A DNA stretch of 64,000 nucleotides, taken from contig NZ_LR134289.1 in the NCBI RefSeq assembly GCF_900636535.1, positions 992,001-1,056,000 on the forward strand, read 5' to 3'. Under the pieces are notes generated by a model. It searched no databases. It saw only the letters and a program-made list of their open reading frames with translations, and was not told where the DNA came from. Positions 45,334 to 53,362 of the stretch are shown one piece after another. Position numbers and translations under genes: made by a program. Source of the stretch: Chryseobacterium gleum (GTDB taxonomy: Bacteria; Bacteroidota; Bacteroidia; Flavobacteriales; Weeksellaceae). Numbering within the stretch: the stretch's first letter is position 1; each line of letters begins with the position of its first letter.

Positions 45334-46455
45334 ATGAGGTTTGAACTTTATACAGAAGAAAAAGATGACAGACCGGTTTTTATCACCGGAAATTTCAACA
45401 GCTGGAACCCTAAAGATTATAATTTTCAGCTTAAGCAACTTGACCCTGCCAGCTATTTTATAGAAATTGAAAATCAGAATCTTCCCGATGATATTGAATA
45501 CAAATTCACAAAAGGTGGCTGGGAAAACGTGGAACTGGATCAGTACGGCAACATCACACCTAACCGGAAAGCAAAAAAAAGTTCCGGCAACACTTCTGAT
45601 ATTGTAAAAAAATGGAGATTAAACTGGGGACCGTTCAAAGAAGAGTATTTTCCTACTGCGGAAGTTATTTCGGAAAATTTTTATATTCCACAGCTTGACC
45701 GTTACCGCAAAATCTGGGCACTTCTTCCTTATGACTATCATACTACAGATAAGCGTTATCCTGTTTTATACCTTCAGGATGCACAGAATCTGTTCAATGA
45801 AGGAAGCGGATATGGCAACTGGGAAATCGATAAAAAACTGTCTATACTTGCAGAATACGGACGTGGTGATCTTATCATCATAGCAATAGAACATGGCAGC
45901 GAGGAAAGAATTAAAGAATATATTTATGATAATGATCATGTGGCCAACGGTTCTGAAGGAAAGAAATACATCCGCTTTATTGCAGATACTTTGAAACCTT
46001 ATGTGGACGAAAATTACAGAACTAAAAAAGACCGCGACAATACCGGAATCGGGGGCAGCTCATTGGGAGCATTGATCAGCATATACAGTGGATTTCTTTA
46101 TCCTGAAGTGTATTCAAAGCTTTTGATATTCTCTCCTTCCCTTTGGGTAGAACCGAATAATAATTTCCCGATGATGAATTTCAGAGTTCCTTTTAAAACA
46201 AAAATTTATCTTTACGGCGGTGGGCAGGAAGGTTCCAAAATGGTCAAAAGAATTCATATTTTTGAAGAATATCTGAAAAGATGGGAAGAAAAAAAGCTTT
46301 TTGATTTCGAATTTAAAACCAATATTAACCCTGAAGGCACCCACAATGAATTTTACTGGTCGCAGGAGTTTCCCAGAGCTATAGAATGGCTGTTCTATGA
46401 CAATACGGAAAACCCTGTGGAAGTAAAGCCGCAACAACGAAGCATTAAAAACTAA
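45334..46455 (+). CDS. Esterase (alpha/beta hydrolase, Fes/EstD type) with N-terminal CBM48-like domain
   Basis: A 373-residue cytoplasmic protein with no signal peptide. An N-terminal E-set/CBM48-like domain (about 1-100; FITGNFNSWNPKDYNFQL) resembles the glucan-binding module of GlgB next door. The C-terminal domain (about 110-365) is an esterase-type alpha/beta hydrolase: IGGSSLGALISIYSG holds the nucleophile Ser, and the His is in GTHNEFYWSQEFPRAIEW. The family includes iron-siderophore esterases, but the CBM48-like part and divergence from glgB point to a carbohydrate-linked ester. Substrate unknown. Confidence 0.78.
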   Translation: MRFELYTEEKDDRPVFITGNFNSWNPKDYNFQLKQLDPASYFIEIENQNLPDDIEYKFTKGGWENVELDQYGNITPNRKAKKSSGNTSDIVKKWRLNWGPFKEEYFPTAEVISENFYIPQLDRYRKIWALLPYDYHTTDKRYPVLYLQDAQNLFNEGSGYGNWEIDKKLSILAEYGRGDLIIIAIEHGSEERIKEYIYDNDHVANGSEGKKYIRFIADTLKPYVDENYRTKKDRDNTGIGGSSLGALISIYSGFLYPEVYSKLLIFSPSLWVEPNNNFPMMNFRVPFKTKIYLYGGGQEGSKMVKRIHIFEEYLKRWEEKKLFDFEFKTNINPEGTHNEFYWSQEFPRAIEWLFYDNTENPVEVKPQQRSIKN

Positions 46456-46539
46456 ACATACAACGCTGTAGGAAATTTACGCCGATTGAAACAAATTGAA
46501 GACGACGGTTGTATGACTTTAGAAATATAACATCTATTT

Positions 46540-47955
46540 ATGAAATTAATCAATAAAAAAAACAAAAACTACACTCAGATTTTTCAATTATTTACAGAGG
46601 AAGAGTGGACGAAAACAAGCAAAAATTTCAATAAAAACATTTCCACTTTTTTCACAGGAAAGAAGTATGAAGTTTTTGTCAATGCTCATGAAAAAGGAAT
46701 CACTTATTTTATCGGACTGGGAAAATCTGCCTTACAAAATTTCGAGATCCAGCAGGTTGCAGCAAAATTTTCACAAACCTATAAAGAAAAGCTTCAGGCA
46801 GTTCCTACGTTGGCACTGGCTGATTTCATCAATGAGAAACAATTTGAGGAATTTGTAAAAGGGCTTCTGGCCGGAACTTACAACTACCCTTTTGATAAAA
46901 AACACACTTTCTGGAATGCAAAATTTGAATTGCATTTTGAAAATTTAAGTCAGAAAAAACTAGACCATATCAGCCAGAAAACAGAAGCATTGATTAATGG
47001 ACAGACTGCCTGCCAGGACTGGCTCAACAAACCGGCCAATCTGAAAAAACCGGATATATTAAGTGCATACCTGAAAAATCTCGCTAAAAAATATGATCTG
47101 AAATATACAGCATTCAACAGAAAAAAATGTGAAGAGCTCGGATTAGGCGCCTATCTTTCTGTCAACCAGGGAAGTGCTTATGATGCTGCATTTACGATTC
47201 TGGAATATAAAACTACCGTTAAAAACGCAAAAACTTTCGGGCTGGTAGGAAAATGCATATTGTTTGACACCGGAGGTATATCCATAAAAAGCTCAGCCAA
47301 TCTGCATTATATGAAATCTGATATGGGAGGTGCTACAGCAGTATTGGGAACGTTGATCTATGCTGCTGAAATGAAACTTCCTGTGAACATTATTGCTGTT
47401 CTGCCTATTACAGACAATGCTGTTTCTGAAAAGGCTCTTCTTCCAAGTGATGTGATTACAGCTTATAACGGAAAAACCATTGAAGTTCTTGATACTGATG
47501 CGGAAGGCAGATTAATTCTTGCAGACGGACTATCTTATCTGGCTAAAAACTACAAAACAGATTTCCTTATTGATCTGGCTACTTTAACGGGAAGTTCTGT
47601 CAGAATGTTCGGAGATACCTGTGCCGCCATGTTCTCCAATAATGAGGAACTGAAAAACCATCTGATAAAAACCGGTGATCAAACCAATCAGAGGGTATGG
47701 AATCTGCCTTTGTGGGAGGTCTGGAAAGACGATATACAGTCTGATGTGGCGGATATGAAAAACATTTCCCTGAAGCCGGTTGGAGACTGTATTATTGCCG
47801 CTAAATTTTTAGAGCAATTCATTGAAAACCACCCTAAATGGGCGCATCTGGACATTGCCGGAGTAGCTTTTGGAAATGTGGGTTATGCCAAAGAAAAAGC
47901 AGCCACCGGTTTTGGGGTTCAACTTCTGGTGAATTTAATTGAAAATTATCACTAA
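46540..47955 (+). CDS. M17 leucyl aminopeptidase
   Basis: A cytoplasmic two-metal aminopeptidase that releases N-terminal residues from peptides; some members also cleave Cys-Gly or act on unusual peptides. The protein has 471 residues. The metal and catalytic residues are all present in the C-terminal half: Lys and Asp in VGKCILFDTGGISIKS (plus the second Lys), Asp in KSDMGGATA, and Asp-Ala-Glu with Arg in DTDAEGRLILADGL. Its closeness to amide-forming ligases downstream suggests it could process or recycle their products. Confidence 0.9.
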   Translation: MKLINKKNKNYTQIFQLFTEEEWTKTSKNFNKNISTFFTGKKYEVFVNAHEKGITYFIGLGKSALQNFEIQQVAAKFSQTYKEKLQAVPTLALADFINEKQFEEFVKGLLAGTYNYPFDKKHTFWNAKFELHFENLSQKKLDHISQKTEALINGQTACQDWLNKPANLKKPDILSAYLKNLAKKYDLKYTAFNRKKCEELGLGAYLSVNQGSAYDAAFTILEYKTTVKNAKTFGLVGKCILFDTGGISIKSSANLHYMKSDMGGATAVLGTLIYAAEMKLPVNIIAVLPITDNAVSEKALLPSDVITAYNGKTIEVLDTDAEGRLILADGLSYLAKNYKTDFLIDLATLTGSSVRMFGDTCAAMFSNNEELKNHLIKTGDQTNQRVWNLPLWEVWKDDIQSDVADMKNISLKPVGDCIIAAKFLEQFIENHPKWAHLDIAGVAFGNVGYAKEKAATGFGVQLLVNLIENYH

Positions 47956-47960
47956 AAATT

Positions 47961-47979
47961 AGTTTTTTACAAAAAAACT
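47961..47979 (+). terminator. Weak hairpin after aminopeptidase
   Basis: AGTTTTTT and AAAAAACT form an 8-bp AT stem right after the stop. It lacks GC and may only weakly separate the aminopeptidase from the ligase cluster. Confidence 0.4.
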
Positions 47980-47991
47980 CTGTATAATTGA

Positions 47992-48079
47992 TTAGTGAAT
48001 TTTCAAAACCGCACGATATTGCATTTTTTACTATTAATAAAATAATAAACAAATGCTTTTATTTTTGAAAATTCACTAA
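47992..48079. promoter_or_regulatory. 17-bp perfect inverted repeat overlapping the ligase-cluster promoter
   Basis: TTAGTGAATTTTCAAAA (47992-48008) is repeated in perfect inverse at 48063-48079. A smaller inverted pair, GCATTT and AAATGC, lies inside (48021-48026, 48051-48056). The right arm overlaps a -7 element (TATTTTTG, 48060-48067), and the ATP-grasp start is 17 bases further on. This is the arrangement expected for an operator, although an RNA structure is possible. Confidence 0.6.
48060..48067 (+). promoter_or_regulatory. -7 element of the amidoligase cluster
   Basis: TATTTTTG lies 29 bases before the ATG at 48097. It is covered by the right arm of the inverted repeat, so a bound regulator would block it. 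No TTG is seen at -33. Confidence 0.5.
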
Positions 48080-48096
48080 ATCTTTAAAAACATTAT

Positions 48097-49311
48097 ATGG
48101 AGAAGAAAACGATCGTATGTATTTCGTGCTATTACAAAGGGTATGATTTTATGGACGAGATGAAGAAGCTCGGCAATAAAGTTATTCTGGTAACCTCTGA
48201 AAACCTCAAAGAGAAAAACTGGCCATGGCACGCTATTGATGAGGTATTTTACATGCCTGAGCTTAAACCATCCGTATGGAATCTGGAACATCTTATCCAG
48301 GGATTTTCCCATCTGATGAAGACCCGCAAAGTAGATGCTGTAGTGGCTCTGGATGATTATGACGTTGAAAAAGCTGCATTAATCAGAGAAACATTCCGTA
48401 TTCCGGGAATGGGACAGACTACACACCGATATTTCCGGGACAAACTGGCAATGCGGCAGAAAGCAAAAGATTCCGGGATCAGCGTTCCCGAATTTACTGC
48501 TGTATTCAATGATCATGAAGTGGACGAATTTACAGACCGTGTTCCTGCTCCATGGGTACTAAAGCCGCGCTCTGAAGCATCAGCATCCGGCATTAAGAAA
48601 ATAACTTCCAAAGAACAGCTTCTTGAAGCCCTGGAAACACTGGGTGAAGAACGCCATCTTTTCTTACTGGAAAGTTTTAAACCCGGAGATGTTTATCATG
48701 TGGACAGCCTTACTTTTAATAAAAAAATCGTATTCACCTCTGCATCAAAATATCTGGCCCCTCCAATGCAGGTTTCTCATGAAGGCGGCGTTTTCAGATC
48801 TAAAACTTTAGGAAGGTATTCTGAAGAATTTAAAGCATTGGAAGAAATAAATGCCAGGGTCCTTTCCAACTTCGGACTTGTCAACGGAGCCACCCACACA
48901 GAATTTATCCGTGGAAGAGAAGACGGAAAATGGTATTTCCTGGAAACCTCTTCCAGAGTTGGCGGTGCTCATATTCCGGATCTGGTAGAAGCATCAAGTA
49001 ACATCAATATATGGAGAGAATGGGCTAAAATTGAAGATGCTCTTCTGAGAGGTAATGATTACCATGTTTCACCACCCACAGGATATTATTCAGGTCTGAT
49101 TGTCGCCCTGATTAAAGATAAAGAACCTGACTACAGCAACTTTGAATGTGAAGAAGTGGTCAAGTTCCTTCCCATAGATTATCATGTCGGGATTGTTTAT
49201 AAATCCGGAGATGCTTCTGTTGTGCAGGACAGACTTGATTCTGCAGCAGAAATAATTCATGCAGATATGCTGAATATCCTTCCTCCTAAAAGCAATAAAT
49301 TGAGTTCTTAA
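48097..49311 (+). CDS. ATP-grasp ligase 1 (carboxylate-amine/peptide ligase)
   Basis: ATP-grasp enzymes activate a carboxylate as acyl-phosphate and join it to an amine. The protein has 404 residues: a Rossmann-like preATP-grasp region (about 1-110; VVALDDYDVEKA), the nucleotide lysine in VLKPRSEASASGIKK (Lys156), and the metal ligands in THTEFIRG (Glu269) and FLETSSRVGG (Glu283, with Asn302 after it). The pattern is nearest to PurK/BacD/carnosine-synthase-like ligases. It opens the cluster behind a likely operator. Substrates cannot be read from the sequence. Confidence 0.87.
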   Translation: MEKKTIVCISCYYKGYDFMDEMKKLGNKVILVTSENLKEKNWPWHAIDEVFYMPELKPSVWNLEHLIQGFSHLMKTRKVDAVVALDDYDVEKAALIRETFRIPGMGQTTHRYFRDKLAMRQKAKDSGISVPEFTAVFNDHEVDEFTDRVPAPWVLKPRSEASASGIKKITSKEQLLEALETLGEERHLFLLESFKPGDVYHVDSLTFNKKIVFTSASKYLAPPMQVSHEGGVFRSKTLGRYSEEFKALEEINARVLSNFGLVNGATHTEFIRGREDGKWYFLETSSRVGGAHIPDLVEASSNINIWREWAKIEDALLRGNDYHVSPPTGYYSGLIVALIKDKEPDYSNFECEEVVKFLPIDYHVGIVYKSGDASVVQDRLDSAAEIIHADMLNILPPKSNKLSS

Positions 49312-49420
49312 AATGAAGCGTAACATTGATATTCAAAATGTTATTGAATTCATAATATACACCCTATCAGCAGTTCCACGGTAAAACGTAATTTAGAAAA
49401 GATAAAACCCAACAAGGAAA

Positions 49421-50134
49421 ATGCCTCACATAGAACATACAGAATATTATTCAAATATACTGGGAATTAGTCTCAAGGTAGAAGTAACCGGGCATTACGG
49501 CTACCCTATCATTATGTTCCCTACTTCCCAGGGACAGTATACCCAGAATCATGATTTTCATCTTAACGGAAGTATCAACTGGTTTATAGAACAGGGAAAG
49601 GTAAAGCTTTACAATGTGCAGACCATTGACAGCTGGAGCTTTTATGATGATAAGATATCTCCACAGCAAAGAATAAGGAATTATGAACGGTATGTACAGT
49701 TTCTGATCCAGGAATTTGTGCCTTATATCCAAAAACTACACAAAACACATCGTGTGGCAGTTGCCGGAGCGAGCTTCGGAGGATATCATGCTGCTAATTT
49801 TGCTTTCAGATTTCCGGATGTAGTTTCTCATTTGTTTTGCCTTTCGGGAGCATTTAGTATCAGAAACTTTATGGACGGTTATTCTGATGATCTGGTATAT
49901 TTCAACTGCCCAAGGGAGTTTGTCCGAAATGACGAGGCCTGGAAATACAAACATATGCATATTATACTGAGCACATCAGATCAGGATATCTGCAAGGATA
50001 AAAATGTTGAAATGGCTGATATTCTCAGGATGAAAGGCATAGACTTCTGGTATGATGAAAGAAAATGGATCGGCCACGACTGGCCTTTGTGGAGAATGGT
50101 CTTCCCTACTTTCATAGGAGCTTTTTTCTCTTAA
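49421..50134 (+). CDS. Alpha/beta hydrolase (esterase-like)
   Basis: A 237-residue alpha/beta hydrolase. The nucleophile elbow is GASFGG (Ser118), the acid is Asp187 or Asp189 in STSDQDI, and the His is His219 in WIGHDWPLW, so it should be active. No signal peptide, so it acts in the cytoplasm. It belongs to the esterase/PHB depolymerase-like group also seen near ATP-grasp ligases. Being between two ligases it could release, transfer or protect an acyl group of their product. 58 bases precede the next ligase. Confidence 0.82.
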   Translation: MPHIEHTEYYSNILGISLKVEVTGHYGYPIIMFPTSQGQYTQNHDFHLNGSINWFIEQGKVKLYNVQTIDSWSFYDDKISPQQRIRNYERYVQFLIQEFVPYIQKLHKTHRVAVAGASFGGYHAANFAFRFPDVVSHLFCLSGAFSIRNFMDGYSDDLVYFNCPREFVRNDEAWKYKHMHIILSTSDQDICKDKNVEMADILRMKGIDFWYDERKWIGHDWPLWRMVFPTFIGAFFS

Positions 50135-50192
50135 CATAAACCAATAAAAAGACAAATAGAAAAAATAAACACCCACCTTAAAAACAAAAATT

Positions 50193-51146
50193 ATGACAAA
50201 AAAAGTAGGAATTCTTTTCGGTATGGAAGACACTTTTCCCTGGGCATTTATAGATAAAGTGAATGAACTGGGAGGTGGAGATATCATAGCTGAACCTGTT
50301 ATTATAGATAAACTGGAACAAGGTGCAGATTATGGCTATGCAGTAATTATCGACAGAATTTCACAGGACGTTCCCTTTTACAGAGCGTATTTAAAAAACG
50401 CTGCGCTTAACGGCACCTATGTGATTAACAACCCTTTCTGGTGGAGCGCTGACGAGAAATTTTTCAACAATGCCCTGATGTCCAAACTCGGAATTCCACT
50501 TCCTAAAACAGTTTTGCTTCCATCCCATGAAAGACCGGATAATACTTCGGAAACTTCATTCAGAAACCTGAAATTTCCACATGACTGGGAGTACATCTTC
50601 AATTACGTAGGATTTCCTGCTTATATGAAGCCTCATGACGGAGGGGGCTGGAAAAACGTTTACAGAGTGGAAAATCCTGATGATCTCTGGAATAAATTAG
50701 GGGAAACGGAACAGCTGGTCATGATGGTTCAGGAAGAAATTATCTTTGATGATTATTACAGGGTTTACTGCCTGGGCAGAAAGTATGTTCATATCATGCC
50801 TTATGAGCCAAGAAACGCACCGCATTTAAGATACGCCACCACCCATAAAACAGAAGGAAAGGAGCTTGAAAAACTCCTGAAAACCATCCATGATTATACC
50901 ATTACTATGAATGAAGCCCTGGGATATGACTTCAACACCGTAGAATTTGCGGTAAGAGACGGTATCCCTTATGCGATTGATTTCTGTAATCCCGCCCCTG
51001 ACGCAGACAGAAATTCTGTAGGGGAAGAAAACTTTGCATGGATCATTGAACACGCGGCAAAACTGGCAATAGAAAAAGCTAAAGAATATGTTCCGGGAAA
51101 ACCCAATATTGCCTGGGGAACCTTTGTGAAAGATTCCATTAAATAA
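50193..51146 (+). CDS. ATP-grasp ligase 2 (RimK/DdlB-like)
   Basis: A 317-residue ATP-grasp enzyme of a different subfamily from the first. After a variable N-terminal domain, the P-loop-like part AYMKPHDGGGWKNV holds Lys146 (about 144-157), and the metal-binding end has VEFAVRDG (Glu251) and IDFCNPAPDAD (Asp263, Asn266). Acceptor and donor are unknown. Close spacing (58 and 30 bases) to neighbours suggests one transcript. Confidence 0.85.
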   Translation: MTKKVGILFGMEDTFPWAFIDKVNELGGGDIIAEPVIIDKLEQGADYGYAVIIDRISQDVPFYRAYLKNAALNGTYVINNPFWWSADEKFFNNALMSKLGIPLPKTVLLPSHERPDNTSETSFRNLKFPHDWEYIFNYVGFPAYMKPHDGGGWKNVYRVENPDDLWNKLGETEQLVMMVQEEIIFDDYYRVYCLGRKYVHIMPYEPRNAPHLRYATTHKTEGKELEKLLKTIHDYTITMNEALGYDFNTVEFAVRDGIPYAIDFCNPAPDADRNSVGEENFAWIIEHAAKLAIEKAKEYVPGKPNIAWGTFVKDSIK

Positions 51147-51176
51147 CATTGAAAAGAATTAAAAAACACAAAATAA

Positions 51177-52298
51177 ATGCATCATCAGTTTACTATTGGA
51201 ATTGAAGAAGAATATCAGATCATTGATGTGGAAAGCAGAGATCTGGTTTCTCACGTTTCAAAAATCATTGAAGGCGGCAAAGCGGTTTTAAGTGAAAATT
51301 TAAAGCACGAAATGCACGAATCCATGATTGAAATGGAAACGGGAATCTGCCAGAATATTCAGGAAGCCAGAGCTGAATTAACGAATTTAAGACGTCATCT
51401 TATCAATATTGCCCATGAACAGGGACTACGAGTTTCCGGAGGAGGCACCCACCCGTTCTCTCATTGGTCGGAAAATAATATTACTCAGGGAGAAAGATAT
51501 ATTAAAATCGTTGATGATATGGGAGATGTAGCCCGTGAAAATCTTATTTTCGGGCTACATGTTCATATTGGAATTCCCAACCGTGAAGAAGGGGTGAGAA
51601 TTCAGAATGTGATGCGTTATTTTCTTCCTCATGTGTACGCTCTTTCTACCAATTCACCTTTCTGGATCGGAAGGTATACAGGTTTTAAATCTTATCGTCA
51701 GGAAATTTTCGTAAAATTCCCCAGAACAGGTATTCCGAGTTATTTTAACTCTCTGGCGGAATTCGACAGCTATGTAGATCTTCTGGTAAAAACAGGAACT
51801 ATAGACAATGCCAAGAAAATCTGGTGGGATTTACGGGTACATCCGTTTTATCCTACTATTGAGTTCAGAATCTGTGACATGCCTTTGAGGATAGATGAAA
51901 CCGTATGTCTGGCAGCCATTATGCAGAGTCTTGTAGCTAAAATATATAAACTTCACCAGCAAAACCTGAGCTTCAGAAGCTACAGAAGACTGCTGCTGAA
52001 CGAAAATAAATGGCGTGCCTCGAAAAGCGGTATTGAAGCCCATCTTATCGATTTTGGGAAAGAAGAATCTGTTCCTTATCCTCATTTATTGAAAGAGCTT
52101 TTAGAATTTATTGATGATGTGGTAGACGATTTAGGATGCCGTAAGGAAGTTGAATATGCCTGGAAAATCCTTGAAAACGGAACCGGTGCAGACAGACAGC
52201 TTCAGATCTTTAAGGAAACAGGTGATCTCACGAAAGTCGTTGATTATATGATCTCTGAAACAGAGTACGGTATAACTCATGGTGAGCCGGCTTCATAA
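51177..52298 (+). CDS. GCS2-type carboxylate-amine ligase (YbdK-like)
   Basis: A glutamine-synthetase-fold ligase of the GCS2 (glutamate-cysteine ligase type 2) family; YbdK of E. coli has weak glutamate-cysteine ligase activity. The protein has 373 residues. Metal/ATP residues lie in IGIEEEYQ (about 7-14), GGGTHPFSHW (88-97), GLHVHIG (126-132) and TIEFRICDMP (about 222-231), all intact. It would join a gamma- or alpha-carboxylate to an amine. Its place behind two ATP-grasp ligases argues for stepwise building of a small peptide. Confidence 0.9.
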   Translation: MHHQFTIGIEEEYQIIDVESRDLVSHVSKIIEGGKAVLSENLKHEMHESMIEMETGICQNIQEARAELTNLRRHLINIAHEQGLRVSGGGTHPFSHWSENNITQGERYIKIVDDMGDVARENLIFGLHVHIGIPNREEGVRIQNVMRYFLPHVYALSTNSPFWIGRYTGFKSYRQEIFVKFPRTGIPSYFNSLAEFDSYVDLLVKTGTIDNAKKIWWDLRVHPFYPTIEFRICDMPLRIDETVCLAAIMQSLVAKIYKLHQQNLSFRSYRRLLLNENKWRASKSGIEAHLIDFGKEESVPYPHLLKELLEFIDDVVDDLGCRKEVEYAWKILENGTGADRQLQIFKETGDLTKVVDYMISETEYGITHGEPAS

Positions 52299-52331
52299 TA
52301 TTTTTGGTAACTTTACAAAAAATATGATGTA

Positions 52332-53165
52332 ATGAAAGATATTCGAATTGCTCTGCTGGACATGAACAACAATCATGCGAATCAAGGTTTTAGAAACATT
52401 AAAGAGATTTCCGAAACTTTTCAGCAGAACTCTGAAGAAAATGTGGTGATCAAGACGTTTGATGTAAGATATAAAGATGAAATGCCCGAAATCGGAGACT
52501 TTGATATTTTTATTTCTTCAGGCGGGCCCGGAAATCCACATCGGGAAGGTCTTGCCTGGGAAGACAGATATGCTGATTTTCTGGATGCTGTTTTCGAGCA
52601 TAATAAATACCATGACGATAAAAAGTATCTTTTCCTGATCTGCCATTCATTCCAGCTGGCAAGCATTCACTGGAACCTGGGAAATATCTGCAAAAGAAAG
52701 TCCTATTCTTTTGGGGTAATGCCTGTTCATAAAACAGAAGAAGGCAAAGACGAATTTTTATTCAAAAATCTTCAGGATCCTTTTTATGCAGTAGATTCAA
52801 GAGCTTACCAGTTTATTGAGCCGGATCATAACCGCTTTGAAGAGCTTGGAATGACTATCATGGCGATTGAAAAATTCCGTCCTCATATTAACCTTGAAAG
52901 AGCGGTAATGGCCGTTCGTTTTTCCGAAGAGATATTCGGGACACAGTTTCATCCGGAAGCCAACCCTGAGTCTCTGATCGAAAATCTGAAAGACGAAAAA
53001 AACAGAGAAGCCATGATCGAAAACTTCGGTATGGAAAAATACCTTGAAACTATGGACAGAATAGATGATGAAGACAAAATTATTCTGACCAGACATCAGA
53101 TCCTTCCGAGATTCCTTCAGTTTGCAAGAAAAAACATTTTGAAGAAAGCTGAAACTTTGGTATAA
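52332..53165 (+). CDS. Class I glutamine amidotransferase-like protein
   Basis: A 277-residue protein with the flavodoxin-like fold of class I amidotransferases. The triad is present: Cys104 in LICHSFQLA, and His207/Glu209 in TQFHPEANPE. SSGGPGNP near 62-69 is the oxyanion-type loop. The elbow is unusual: the usual Gly two residues after Cys is Ser (CHSFQ). It may feed ammonia to a ligase or hydrolyse a gamma-glutamyl bond. 33 bases after the GCS2 gene. Confidence 0.83.
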   Translation: MKDIRIALLDMNNNHANQGFRNIKEISETFQQNSEENVVIKTFDVRYKDEMPEIGDFDIFISSGGPGNPHREGLAWEDRYADFLDAVFEHNKYHDDKKYLFLICHSFQLASIHWNLGNICKRKSYSFGVMPVHKTEEGKDEFLFKNLQDPFYAVDSRAYQFIEPDHNRFEELGMTIMAIEKFRPHINLERAVMAVRFSEEIFGTQFHPEANPESLIENLKDEKNREAMIENFGMEKYLETMDRIDDEDKIILTRHQILPRFLQFARKNILKKAETLV

Positions 53166-53167
53166 AA

Positions 53168-53309
53168 GGCTGGAGGCTGGAAGTTATTTTCAAAGATTAT
53201 TGATTATTGATTATTGATTATTGATTATTGATTATTGATATTCTTTTAATTAATAATGTAAATTCAGAATTGAAAACTTCCCTCTCCCAGCTTCCCTCTT
53301 CCAGCTATA
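53168..53309. repeat. Inverted heptad arms and perfect heptamer array
   Basis: The left arm reads GGCTGGA, GGCTGGA, AGTTATT (53168-53188). Then comes GATTATT repeated six times without error (53195-53236). The right arm reads AACTTCC, CTCTCCC, AGCTTCC, CTCTTCC (53275-53302), near the reverse complement of the left arm. It separates the amidotransferase from the next gene and matches the element at 39781-39948. Confidence 0.65.
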
Positions 53310-53362
53310 AATAACAATCGGGCAGTGATGCTCGATTTTTTAACATCACAAAGAAAAAAAAT

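Noticed and set aside
46540..47955. Aminopeptidase as possibly inactive paralogue
   Set aside because: All metal ligands and catalytic Lys/Arg residues of M17 enzymes are present, so loss of activity is not supported.
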